Shown piece by piece: positions 56,117-64,000 of a DNA stretch of 64,000 nucleotides. Within the stretch, counting starts at the first letter, position 1; every line of letters begins with the position of its first letter. The position numbers and the translations under genes were made by a program. The stretch is taken from positions 3,785,001 through 3,849,000 of the forward strand of contig CP021371.1 of assembly GCA_002600635.1 (NCBI GenBank), given 5' to 3'. The DNA comes from Rhizobium sp. ACO-34A (GTDB lineage Bacteria > Pseudomonadota > Alphaproteobacteria > Rhizobiales > Rhizobiaceae). Under the pieces are notes generated by a model. The model did not search any database. It saw only the letters and a program-made list of their open reading frames with translations, and was not told where the DNA came from.

Positions 56117-57370
56117 ATGCCTGTTCAAACGAAAGCCGATGTCGTCGTCATCGGCGCCGGAATTGTCGGCGCCATGTCGGCCCTCCATCTTCAACAACAG
56201 GGCCGCAACGTCGTGATTCTCGACCGCACAGGGCCCGCCGCCGGTGCAAGTGCGGGAAACGCCGGCATTCTGGCTTTTCCGGAGATCATCCCCATCCCGT
56301 CTCCCGGCGTCATGTTCAAGGCACCGAAATGGCTCCTCGACCCGCTCGGCCCGCTCAGCATCCGGCCGGCCTATGCGCTGAAGATTGCACCCTGGCTCTG
56401 GCATTTCTGGCGTGCCAGCTCACGCAAGACCTTCGAGCAGGGCATCGTGACACAAGCCGCAATGATGGAGCTTGCCGCCGTCGAAATGGCCCGCATCCGC
56501 GCCATTCCGGAGCTTGCCACCTTCTTCGACAATACCGGCACGCTGGACCTCTATGACAGCGAGGAGAGCTTCGACGCGGCAGCCCATGACTGGCGCGAGA
56601 AAGAGAAAGCCGGTTTCGAGTTCCGGCGCGTGAACCGCAAGGAAATCGAGGAATTGCAGCCGGGCCTCGCCCCCCATTTCCAGCATGCGATGTATTCCGT
56701 TTCCGGCGTGCAGATCAACGACCCCAAGGAGTTCACCCGGGCGGTATGCGCGCAGGCGGAAGCTGCCGGTGCCGCCTTGCGGACCGCCGACGTTACCGAC
56801 ATTGCCGCGACAGGCGACGGCGCGACCATCACGCTCGCGAACGGTGAAAGCATTGCAGCCGGAACAGTAGTGCTGGCCGGCGGCGCCTGGTCGAAGAAAC
56901 TCGCCGCAAGGCTGGGCGACAGTGTCCCCCTGGATACGGAACGAGGCTACAACACGACGCTGCCGGCCCAGTCCTTCAATTTAAAACGCCAGCTTTATTT
57001 CAACGATCACGCCTTCGTCGTGACGCCGCTTGCGCATGGCATCCGGGTCGGCGGCGCTGTCGAACTCGGGGGCCTCGATCTCGCCCCCAACTACAACCGG
57101 TCGAAGAACCTGCTGGCCAAGGCCGGCCGCTTCCTGCCCGAACTGGATACGCGCGGCGGAACGGAATGGATGGGCTTCCGCCCGTCGCTGCCCGATTGCC
57201 TGCCGGTCATCGGCTATTCGAAGGCAAGCCGTTCGGTCGTCTATGCCTTCGGTCACGGACATCTGGGGCTGACGCAATCGGCGGCCACCGGAAAGCTCAT
57301 TTCCGATCTCGTCGCGGGCCGCGCCACCGGCATGTCGCTCACCCCCTTCCGTCCGGACCGCTTCAACTGA
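56117..57370 (+). CDS. FAD-dependent D-amino-acid dehydrogenase-like oxidoreductase
   Basis: The 417-aa DAO-family protein begins with VVVIGAGIVGAMSALHLQQQ (FAD dinucleotide site), has a second DAO region VVLAGGAWSKKLAARLG and ends with YAFGHGHLGLTQSAATGKLI, as in DadA-type enzymes (about 415 aa). Such enzymes oxidise D-amino acids to imino/keto acids, passing electrons to the membrane chain. It follows the GntR gene by 53 bp. Substrate preference cannot be read from sequence. Confidence 0.87.
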   Translation: MPVQTKADVVVIGAGIVGAMSALHLQQQGRNVVILDRTGPAAGASAGNAGILAFPEIIPIPSPGVMFKAPKWLLDPLGPLSIRPAYALKIAPWLWHFWRASSRKTFEQGIVTQAAMMELAAVEMARIRAIPELATFFDNTGTLDLYDSEESFDAAAHDWREKEKAGFEFRRVNRKEIEELQPGLAPHFQHAMYSVSGVQINDPKEFTRAVCAQAEAAGAALRTADVTDIAATGDGATITLANGESIAAGTVVLAGGAWSKKLAARLGDSVPLDTERGYNTTLPAQSFNLKRQLYFNDHAFVVTPLAHGIRVGGAVELGGLDLAPNYNRSKNLLAKAGRFLPELDTRGGTEWMGFRPSLPDCLPVIGYSKASRSVVYAFGHGHLGLTQSAATGKLISDLVAGRATGMSLTPFRPDRFN

Positions 57371-57455
57371 CATTCGGCCGTTCGGCGCTCTGCCATGCGG
57401 CCAGATCAGCCCGGAACCACCGCTCCGACACGATCATGATACAAAGGAACCCAAG

Positions 57456-58598
57456 ATGACGCCGAACACTCCAGCGCCGCGTATTTCCGACGAAGAAAGA
57501 CTGGCAAGGCTCTTCCGCCTGCGCTCCGCCATCGAGGAGGCGGGCCTTGGCGGCGTATTGCTCGGACCGACGGAAAGCCTGCGCTATTTCACCGGTCTCG
57601 TCTGGCATGCAAGCGAGCGTCTTCTCGGCGCACTGGTCACGCCAACGGCGCTCTATTACATCGTCCCCGGTTTCGAGCAGAGCCGGGTCGAAAGCCTGCC
57701 GCACCTGCCGGGTGAAATCTGTGTCTGGCAGGAAGAAGAAAGCAGCGCCGCACTCGTCGCCTCGCTTCTCGGCACCGGCAAGAGCCTCGCCGTCGACGAT
57801 GCCGTCGCGCTCTTCGTCTATCATGCACTGGCTCGCGAACTTGGCGCAGACCGACTTGTCGATGGCGGTCCGATCATCCGTAACCAGCGTCTGCGGAAAT
57901 CCCCTGCCGAAATCGCCATCATCCAGTATGCGATGGACCTCACGCTCGATGTGCACAAGCGCGCCCACGGCATCCTGAAACCGGGTATTCGCGCCTCCGA
58001 AGTCGTCCGCTTCATCGATGACGAACATCGCGCGCGCGGCGGCGAAGGCGGCTCCAGCTTCTGCATCGTCTCCTTCGGCGAGGCGACCTCCCTGCCGCAC
58101 GGCGCGGATGGCGATCAGGTGCTGCAATCCGGCGATGTCGTTCTGGTCGATACCGGCTGCCGCATCGACGGCTATCATTCCGACCTGACCCGCACCTACA
58201 TGCTCGATGAGCCGACAGAGGAATTCACCCGCATCTGGGCAATGGAACGCGAGGCACAGCAGGCCGTGTTCGAAGCCGCAAAGATCGGCGCGCCCTGCGA
58301 AAGCCTCGACGATGCGGCGCGCGCCGTGCTCGCCCGCCACGGTCTTGGCCCCGACTACCGCCTGCCCGGCCTGCCCCATCGCGCCGGCCACGGCCTCGGC
58401 CTCGAAATCCATGAGGAGCCCTTCATCGTGCGCGGCAATCGCACGGCGCTCGCGGAAGGCATGTGCTTCTCCAACGAGCCGATGATCGTCGTTCCCGGCA
58501 GCTTCGGCGTGCGGCTCGAGGACCACATCCACATGACCGCCACCGGTCCTGAATGGTTCACCCTACCGGCGAAAGGCCCCACTGAGCCCTTCGCCTGA
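57456..58598 (+). CDS. M24-family peptidase (Xaa-Pro peptidase/creatinase-like)
   Basis: The 380-aa protein has a creatinase N-domain (about 10-150) and a pita-bread M24 domain. The metal ligands are complete: Asp in VVLVDTGCRIDGYHSDLTRT (two Asp), His in AGHGLGLEIHEEP, Glu in CFSNEPMIV and Glu in FGVRLEDHIHM. It fits prolidase/aminopeptidase P-like enzymes. Placed between an amino-acid oxidase and an Ldh-family reductase, it could supply proline or another N-substituted amino acid from peptides. Confidence 0.86.
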   Translation: MTPNTPAPRISDEERLARLFRLRSAIEEAGLGGVLLGPTESLRYFTGLVWHASERLLGALVTPTALYYIVPGFEQSRVESLPHLPGEICVWQEEESSAALVASLLGTGKSLAVDDAVALFVYHALARELGADRLVDGGPIIRNQRLRKSPAEIAIIQYAMDLTLDVHKRAHGILKPGIRASEVVRFIDDEHRARGGEGGSSFCIVSFGEATSLPHGADGDQVLQSGDVVLVDTGCRIDGYHSDLTRTYMLDEPTEEFTRIWAMEREAQQAVFEAAKIGAPCESLDDAARAVLARHGLGPDYRLPGLPHRAGHGLGLEIHEEPFIVRGNRTALAEGMCFSNEPMIVVPGSFGVRLEDHIHMTATGPEWFTLPAKGPTEPFA

Positions 58599-58737
58599 CA
58601 ACTGCCGGCACCCTATTGGCGGAAATGGGTCGTCCCGCGTTTTTCGCCGGCGGCCCATTCTCGTTTCGACGGCAGCCTGATATTCGGACCTTGCCGCAGA
58701 GCCAAGACAGACAGACAGAACGACAGGAACAGCAGCA

Positions 58738-59763
58738 ATGTCAGCAGAAATCGAATTCATTCCCGTGGAAGACGCAACGAAGCTCGCGACCGGGATTCTT
58801 CTCGGCCTCGGCCTGTCCGCCGGCCATGCCGAAGCGATCGCCAGATCGGTCGTCACTGCCCAGCGCGACGAATGCTATTCCCATGGTCTCTGGCGCCTGC
58901 TCGGTTTCGTACCGACCACCCGCAAGGGCAAGGTCAGCCTGAATGCCGTGCCCGAGGTGGATGCCTCCGCCCCCGGCGTAGTCAAGGTCGATGCCCGCTA
59001 CGGCTATTCGCTGCTCGCTTTCCGTGAAGGCCTGCCGCATCTCGTCGAGAAGGCCAACACGCTCGGCATCGCGGCCATGGCGATCAACAATTGCTACCAC
59101 TTCTCCGCGCTGTGGCCGGAAGTGGAGGACATCGCCGCCGCCGGGCTGGTGTCGCTGGTCATGACGCCGAGCCATAGCTGGGTGGCTCCGGCCGGCGGCA
59201 AGAAGCCGGTTTTCGGCACCAATCCGCTGGCCTTCGGCTGGCCGCGTCCCGGTCCCAATCCATTCGTCTTCGATTTCGCTACCAGTGCGGCAGCCCGCGG
59301 CGAGATCGAACTGCATCGCCGCGCCGGCAAGACCATTCCGCTCGGCTGGGGCATCGATAGCGAGGGTAACGACACCACCGACCCGACGGAAGCCCTGAAG
59401 GGCGCAATGCTGACCTTCGGCGGCCACAAGGGATCCGCCCTCTCGGCCATGATCGAACTGATGGCCGGCCCATTGATCGCCGACATGACCAGCGCCGAAT
59501 CCATGGCTTTCGACGATGGCGCAGGCGTCACCCCCTGCCATGGCGAACTGATCATCGCGCTCGATCCGAAGGTGTTCCTCGGCGGAGCGATGGCCGAAAA
59601 CATGCAGCGGGCGGAAAAGATGTTCGACGCCATCACCGGCCAGGGCGCCCGGCTGCCGTCGCAGCGCCGCTACGAGGCCCGTGCCCGCAACCGGGAACTC
59701 GGTGTTCCGGTCCAGAAATCGCTGCTCGCGGAACTGCGGGAAACGCTGGCGTCGCTCGGCTGA
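58738..59763 (+). CDS. Ldh-family oxidoreductase (malate/lactate or cyclic-imine reductase type)
   Basis: The 341-aa protein belongs to the Ldh_2 (MDH-like, NAD(P)-dependent, non-Rossmann) family: YGYSLLAFREGLPHLVEKA, the GTNPLAFGWPRPGPNPFVFD block and MLTFGGHKGSALSAMIELM are standard. Members include ureidoglycolate and sulfolactate dehydrogenases and DpkA, the delta-1-piperideine/pyrroline-2-carboxylate reductase. Next to a DadA-like oxidase the last activity is attractive: the oxidase would give a cyclic imine that this enzyme reduces. Confidence 0.85.
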   Translation: MSAEIEFIPVEDATKLATGILLGLGLSAGHAEAIARSVVTAQRDECYSHGLWRLLGFVPTTRKGKVSLNAVPEVDASAPGVVKVDARYGYSLLAFREGLPHLVEKANTLGIAAMAINNCYHFSALWPEVEDIAAAGLVSLVMTPSHSWVAPAGGKKPVFGTNPLAFGWPRPGPNPFVFDFATSAAARGEIELHRRAGKTIPLGWGIDSEGNDTTDPTEALKGAMLTFGGHKGSALSAMIELMAGPLIADMTSAESMAFDDGAGVTPCHGELIIALDPKVFLGGAMAENMQRAEKMFDAITGQGARLPSQRRYEARARNRELGVPVQKSLLAELRETLASLG

Positions 59764-59787
59764 TAACGATCGACGCAATGCGAGATT

Positions 59788-61509
59788 TCAGGAAGTGGCG
59801 CCGCTGAAGGCGCTGCCCTCTCTCGCATCGTCATGCTCGGGCGCCGCAGTCTTGTGATTGCGGGCCTTGAGATGATCCGCCAGCCGGATCGCCAGCGCCA
59901 GGATCATCAGCGTGGGATTGGCATGCCCCCCGGTCGGGAAGACCGAACTGCCGGCAATGAACAGCCCGTCCACGCCATGCACCATGCCATCGGCATCGAC
60001 AACGCTGGTTGCCGGATCGGTTCCCATCCGTGTCGTGCCGGACGGATGGGCCATGTCCATGAAGACCCCTTCTCCGTCGCCATCATGAGCAATCCAGTCG
60101 GCCAGTGCCGGCTTCGGCAGGCCGACGCGGGTAAACTCGCTGGCCATCATTTGCGCCAACCGCTTGACGCTTTCCCGCTCGGTCGGGCCAATCTTCCAGT
60201 CCACCTTCGGAAGCGGCGTGCCGAACCGGTCGCTCATGCGCGAGAGCGTTACCCGACTGTCCGGGTTCGGCGGCTGCTCGACCATCACGTCGAAGCGCAG
60301 CTCGTCGGCTTTGCGCGGCAGGCCGCGCTTGCGGATAAGCCTGTTGTAAAGCCCCCCGGCTACCAACCCCGGCGACTGCAGAACGGTGGCGATATCGCCC
60401 GGCAGACGCGAACTCGAACCTTTGGAAATGCGCTTCACCGCGGCCCAGGGATCGTCGGACGCGAAGGTCTGGACGGGATAGGTGGCGCAGTTCGTCAGCC
60501 TTTCCCGCTCCTGCAGTTCCGGACTGAGCGACATGCCATGCAGGTAGAAATGCGAACGGCCCTTGTGGGTGAGGCCGAAGAAACCGAAATGCTCCGCAAC
60601 ACGGTCGATATCCGGGCCTTTGAAGCGGGCGATGACTGTGCGCGGGTGATCCGCGAGATACCGTCCGACGACATCCGCACCGTTGCCGATACCGTTCGGC
60701 ATGACCGAATTGGAGGCGAGCAGCAGACGCGCATTTTCCACCCCGCCGGAGCAGAGCACGACGGTGCGGGCGTGAATGGAAGCCTTGTTGTCGCCAAGGC
60801 TGCGGACATCGAGCGAAGTCACCCGCCGCCCCGACGGCTCGACATTGATCCGCGTCACCGTGCCATAGGTGAGGATATCGATGTTCGGCGCCTTGAGGTC
60901 GCGCGCGACGTCCACGAAACGCATAGGCTCGCCCCGCACCGTGCGCTGATGGCTGAATTGCCAGAAGAACGAACGCAGCAGGTGGTGATCGACACCACTG
61001 TCTCGCGGAGGAGAACGCAGGAGGCCGTTGAGGCGCTCATCATACAAATTCGGCCCGAGATTGAGCAAGTCCGCGGCCCGTTCGAGCGCCGCGTCCAAGC
61101 TCTGGCGGGGGAACGGCCATCCCGAGCCGGGCAGCCAGGCTCGCTGCCGGAAATCGACCTCGTCAAAGGCGGCGCATTTGCCGACCCATGTGTGGGTGCT
61201 GCCGCCAAGGCAGCGATTGCGCAATTCGAAAGCGGGAATATCGTTGAGCCAGGCAAGGCTGCCGGTGTAACCGCGCCCCAGCCGCTCGGACGCCTCGTTG
61301 CGCGAGGGTTGGCCGACGTTCTCGACGCGATTGAGCGATTGCGTCTCGCCGTCGAGTTCAAAGCCGCCGCTTTCGATCAGCAGCACCTTGATGGAGGTGT
61401 TCGCGAGTTCCCGGGCGATGGCCAGCCCTGCCGGTCCGGCGCCGATGATGGCGACATCGGCATAAAGCAGAGTATCCCGCGGAGCGGTTCGCAGATCACG
61501 CACACTCAT
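59788..61509 (-). CDS. GMC-family (FAD) oxidoreductase
   Basis: The 573-aa flavoprotein starts its FAD domain with VAIIGAGPAGLAIARELA and has LIESGGFELDG, the glycine-rich GGSTHTWVGKCAAF, and the C-terminal active-site region MAHPSGTTRMGTDPATSVVD followed by GGHANPTLMILALAIRLADH with the catalytic His-Asn pair. The family oxidises alcohols, sugars or cholesterol-like substrates. No Tat/Sec signal is obvious. ATG 61509 is chosen as the first Met matching the domain with GGGGTG upstream. It is convergent with the Ldh-family gene and probably a single-gene unit. Confidence 0.86.
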   Translation of the reverse strand: MSVRDLRTAPRDTLLYADVAIIGAGPAGLAIARELANTSIKVLLIESGGFELDGETQSLNRVENVGQPSRNEASERLGRGYTGSLAWLNDIPAFELRNRCLGGSTHTWVGKCAAFDEVDFRQRAWLPGSGWPFPRQSLDAALERAADLLNLGPNLYDERLNGLLRSPPRDSGVDHHLLRSFFWQFSHQRTVRGEPMRFVDVARDLKAPNIDILTYGTVTRINVEPSGRRVTSLDVRSLGDNKASIHARTVVLCSGGVENARLLLASNSVMPNGIGNGADVVGRYLADHPRTVIARFKGPDIDRVAEHFGFFGLTHKGRSHFYLHGMSLSPELQERERLTNCATYPVQTFASDDPWAAVKRISKGSSSRLPGDIATVLQSPGLVAGGLYNRLIRKRGLPRKADELRFDVMVEQPPNPDSRVTLSRMSDRFGTPLPKVDWKIGPTERESVKRLAQMMASEFTRVGLPKPALADWIAHDGDGEGVFMDMAHPSGTTRMGTDPATSVVDADGMVHGVDGLFIAGSSVFPTGGHANPTLMILALAIRLADHLKARNHKTAAPEHDDAREGSAFSGATS

Positions 61510-61746
61510 ACTGCACCCCTTTGCCACGCCCTGATGTCCCCTCATGGTGGCCTTCAATTGGTAGCAAACTGGCCGTTTTCCGGAACTTGGCCAATGTGGG
61601 TAGCGACGGATCCGAACATACCCATTCCGTCGGAACCGAGGCGTAAGCAACCACCGGACCCTAAGCCGGATGTCCGTTTTGAAACGTCTGGAAAGAGCGC
61701 TTAGGCTCTGGGGATATTGGAAAACTGCGCGTCGATGGAGGGGGTC

Positions 61747-62937
61747 ATGGCACGTGTTGGCTTAAGGGAATGGCTGGCGATAGCACCGGTCATCGCTTCC
61801 GGCAGGCTTTCCCGTTACGGCAACGGCGATGGCGGCCCTCTTACACGCTTCGAGACGGCCTTTTCGGAAAGCTTCGGCGTGAAGCATGTGCTGACGACCA
61901 GCAGCGGAACCGGTGCCTTGATTGCGGCGCTGGTTGCCGCCGGCATCGGCCCGGGCGACGAGGTTCTGGTTCCGGCCTATACATGGATCGCATCGGCCGC
62001 CGCGCCGCTTGCCGTCGGCGCGGTCCCCGTCCTCGTCGAAATCGACCAGACGCTGACGATCGACCCTGCCGATATCCTGCGCAAGATCACTCCCAACACC
62101 CGCGCCATCATCCCCGTTCACATGGCCAACATGGTCTGCGACATGGACAGCATCATGCGGATCGCCCGCGAACACGGTCTTCTGGTGATAGAGGACGCCT
62201 GCCAGGCGGTCGGCCTCAGCTACAAGGGCAGGCGCGCCGGCACCATCGGCGATATCGGCGCCTTCAGCTTCAATCAGTTCAAGAACATCAGCATCGGTGA
62301 AGGCGGAGCAATCGTCACCAATGACGATCACTTCTTCGCCCGCGCCCGCATGTATCACGACATCGGCTCGGTGTTCCGCGGCCATCTCGACAACGCCAAT
62401 GAACCGCTTCTGCCCGGCATCAACATGAAGGCGAGCCAGATCCAGGGCGCCATGCTCAATGTCCAGCTCAGTAAGCTCGACCCGATGGTGCGGCGGATGC
62501 GCCGACGCTACGACGCCCTGTCACGCATACTGGAAGAAGGCGGCGAGCTGCATGTCGGTCCGCATAACGACCGGGCCAATGCCGCGGGCCTGCACGTCAT
62601 CTTCGACAGCGAGGAAGAAGCCAAAAGCTTCGCCGCTCGCAACAAGCGCGGCGTCTATCGCCTGCACGACTCCAGCCGCCACGTCTACACCTTCTGGCAA
62701 CCGATCCTCGAGCAACGCCCCATTCATCCGAAGATGAACCCCTTTGCCTGGGCGGAGAGGAAGATCGACTATTCGCCGAGCGCCTGCCCCCGTTCTCTCG
62801 ACATCCTCAAGCGAACCTGCCGCATCGGCCTCGGGGAGAATTATCCTCTGCCGCTCATGCAGTACTTCGCCCGCAAGATGGCGCGCCAGAACGCGACGCC
62901 GGACCGCGGCCTTGTCGCGACACCGGGGATTTCCTGA
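61747..62937 (+). CDS. DegT/DnrJ/EryC1/StrS-family PLP aminotransferase
   Basis: The 396-aa PLP enzyme has TTSSGTGALIAALVAAGI, the cofactor loop VLVPAYTWIASAAAPLAVGA, EDACQAVGLSYKG and the Schiff-base Lys in FSFNQFKNISIGEGG, typical of nucleotide-sugar aminotransferases and secondary-metabolite aminotransferases. ATG 61747 has GGAGGGGG about 5 nt upstream; ATG 61735 and TTG 61717 are in-frame alternatives. It is followed after 1 bp by the phosphopantetheinyl transferase, which points towards a carrier-protein-based product or a modified amino sugar. Confidence 0.85.
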   Translation: MARVGLREWLAIAPVIASGRLSRYGNGDGGPLTRFETAFSESFGVKHVLTTSSGTGALIAALVAAGIGPGDEVLVPAYTWIASAAAPLAVGAVPVLVEIDQTLTIDPADILRKITPNTRAIIPVHMANMVCDMDSIMRIAREHGLLVIEDACQAVGLSYKGRRAGTIGDIGAFSFNQFKNISIGEGGAIVTNDDHFFARARMYHDIGSVFRGHLDNANEPLLPGINMKASQIQGAMLNVQLSKLDPMVRRMRRRYDALSRILEEGGELHVGPHNDRANAAGLHVIFDSEEEAKSFAARNKRGVYRLHDSSRHVYTFWQPILEQRPIHPKMNPFAWAERKIDYSPSACPRSLDILKRTCRIGLGENYPLPLMQYFARKMARQNATPDRGLVATPGIS

Positions 62938-62938
62938 C

Positions 62939-63661
62939 ATGCTGGCGCGGACGGAGTTGATTGAAGCCGAACATGAAACCGCGTTTGTGGACATCTGGAG
63001 CTGGTCACTCGACCAGCCCGACGACGAAATCGCTCGCCTCACAAACCTTCTCGCGACGGACGAGGCCATCCGCGCCGCCCGTTTCGTCAAGGAACGCGAC
63101 GCCAGGCGCTACGTCGCCGGCAGGGGGCGGCTGCGGCTGATCCTCGGTGACTATCTCGGCATTGCGCCGAGGCGGCTGACCTTCGCCTATAACGATTTCG
63201 GTAAGCCATACCTTACTTCGGCAAGCCGTACGGACCTGCATTTCAACCTCAGCCACAGCGCCGACCGCGCCGTGCTGGCCATATCGGACCGCTTCCCGCT
63301 CGGCATCGACATCGAGCAGGCGAAGCCGATGGAGGAAGACATTGCGGGCCATTTCTTTTCGCCCAAGGAATGCGCCGTGCTACGCGCCATGCCGCAGCAT
63401 CTCTATATTCCGGGCTTCTATCGCTGCTGGACCCGCAAGGAGGCCTTCGTGAAAGCCCATGGCGCCGGCCTGTCGCTGGCGCTCGACGCCTTCGACGTGC
63501 CTCTCGACAACGATACGGCATTGAAGCTGGAGCGCCTTGACGACACCATCGGTACGCCCGATGACTGGAGCCTGCTGGATCTCGATGTCCCCGAAGGTTT
63601 CTTCGGCGCGGTCGCGGCACTCACCTCCGGCACGCCTGTAGAACTGCGATACAGGTTCTGA
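62939..63661 (+). CDS. 4'-phosphopantetheinyl transferase (Sfp/Gsp type)
   Basis: The 240-aa protein has the three Sfp-type blocks: FNLSHSADRAVLAI, the metal-binding GIDIEQAKPMEEDIAGHFFS and YRCWTRKEAFVKAHGAGL (W-x-x-K-E). Sfp-type enzymes attach phosphopantetheine from CoA to carrier proteins of nonribosomal peptide, polyketide, lysine or fatty-acid-like pathways. It lies 1 bp after the DegT aminotransferase, so the two are co-translated. No carrier-protein gene is visible to the right within the window. Confidence 0.9.
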   Translation: MLARTELIEAEHETAFVDIWSWSLDQPDDEIARLTNLLATDEAIRAARFVKERDARRYVAGRGRLRLILGDYLGIAPRRLTFAYNDFGKPYLTSASRTDLHFNLSHSADRAVLAISDRFPLGIDIEQAKPMEEDIAGHFFSPKECAVLRAMPQHLYIPGFYRCWTRKEAFVKAHGAGLSLALDAFDVPLDNDTALKLERLDDTIGTPDDWSLLDLDVPEGFFGAVAALTSGTPVELRYRF

Positions 63662-63704
63662 CCTCTGAGCGAAACCGACACAGGTTATCTCCGCAACGAA
63701 TGCC

Positions 63705-64000
63705 CTAGATCGTCAGCCTGGCGTCGATGATGTATCGCCCACCGGCTGCATCGAAGTGATGGCAACCCATCAGGCCCGGTTTGAAATCCGGGGTGATCGT
63801 TCGGATGCAGCGTTCCCTGTAGGTATCGAGATCCAGCTGCTCGATCTCCATGATGTTGAGGCCGTACCCGTAAATGCCGTGTTCGTTGCGCTGTGACGGA
63901 CGGTAAAGCCTTCCGTTGTGCTCGAACATGCGCCCGCCATTGCGGGCAATCGTGCTGTCGATGACCACCGGGTTTCGCTTGTGCGGCACGACGCGCGCGA
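63705..64000 (-). CDS. Sugar-related beta-propeller-domain protein, C-terminal part (cut by window edge)
   Basis: The frame is open from the right edge to a stop at 63705; the visible 98 codons have no assured start (a GTG at 63989 lies inside the open frame). KRNPVVIDSTIARNGGRMFE and NGRLYRPSQRNEHGIYGYGL, with HHFDAAGGRYIIDAR at the end, match the end of the propeller domain found in bacterial proteins related to glucosamine inositolphosphorylceramide transferases, often joined to formyltransferase domains in polysaccharide or lipid-glycan loci. The match is by pattern only. Confidence 0.55.
   Translation of the reverse strand, partial: ARVVPHKRNPVVIDSTIARNGGRMFEHNGRLYRPSQRNEHGIYGYGLNIMEIEQLDLDTYRERCIRTITPDFKPGLMGCHHFDAAGGRYIIDARLTI

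Noticed and set aside
59833..61704. Plus-strand 623-codon open frame
   Set aside because: Antisense to the GMC oxidoreductase, which has clear FAD and active-site motifs.

Overview
The window looks like a GC-rich replicon of a Rhizobiaceae-type alphaproteobacterium (Sinorhizobium/Ensifer, Rhizobium, Agrobacterium or Shinella relatives). The signs are the red-type (form IC) RuBisCO operon with cbbX, a XoxF methanol dehydrogenase locus beside glutathione-linked formaldehyde genes, a TctCBA-TctDE locus, DUF1127-like small proteins and rhizobial-style palindromic intergenic repeats. From general knowledge, the cbb-gfa-xoxF linkage resembles that on S. meliloti pSymB. The species cannot be fixed from sequence alone.

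Layout. 1-1350: the cut-off start of a choline-kinase-like gene and a divergent DeoR regulator, followed by two related hairpin repeats. 1655-6633: a yhiI-rbbA-yhhJ type exporter in which the HlyD 3' part and both ATPase domains carry a dense burst of single-base indels (about 2351-4137), while both membrane parts are intact. 6664-13342: a tricarboxylate (Tct) uptake locus with its two-component system, an orphan solute-binding protein and a 265-bp two-lobed palindromic element. 13482-19962: surface-polysaccharide genes (epimerase, CapD-type dehydratase, GT25, O-antigen ligase, phosphoglycosyl transferase) and two small proteins. 20002-30334: cbbR and the cbbFPTALSXE operon ending in a thioredoxin-like gene.

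30674-54954 is a large lanthanide/PQQ methanol-oxidation island. A ten-gene minus-strand operon (38292 to 30674) encodes a PQQ/lut-type ABC system, a beta-propeller, two small secreted proteins, a second SsuABC-like importer and Gfa. A plus-strand trio (38416-40441) includes an MxaD-like protein and a second propeller. The minus operon 46809-40442 carries formaldehyde dehydrogenase, S-formylglutathione hydrolase, a cytochrome c, xoxF, xoxG, xoxJ and a rhodanese-like protein. Around it lie the quinoprotein-relay pair (SoxYZ-like carrier and zinc metallohydrolase), three unnamed secreted proteins, and a regulatory set of FIST sensor, hybrid histidine kinase and LuxR-type response regulator.

Together the genes suggest autotrophic methylotrophy: methanol (or another alcohol) is oxidised in the periplasm by a lanthanide quinoprotein, formaldehyde goes through glutathione adducts to formate, and CO2 (after formate oxidation encoded elsewhere) is fixed by the Calvin cycle. 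PQQ synthesis, formate dehydrogenase and a TonB receptor are not in the window.

55341-63661: a GntR-regulated operon of a DadA-like oxidase, an M24 peptidase and an Ldh-family reductase; a convergent GMC oxidoreductase; then a DegT aminotransferase and a phosphopantetheinyl transferase. The right edge cuts a sugar-related propeller-domain gene. Gene-free stretches over 300 bp are 271-573, 1351-1654, 9880-10378, 30335-30673 and 54955-55340; each is described. No tRNA, rRNA, CRISPR array or transposase was recognised.
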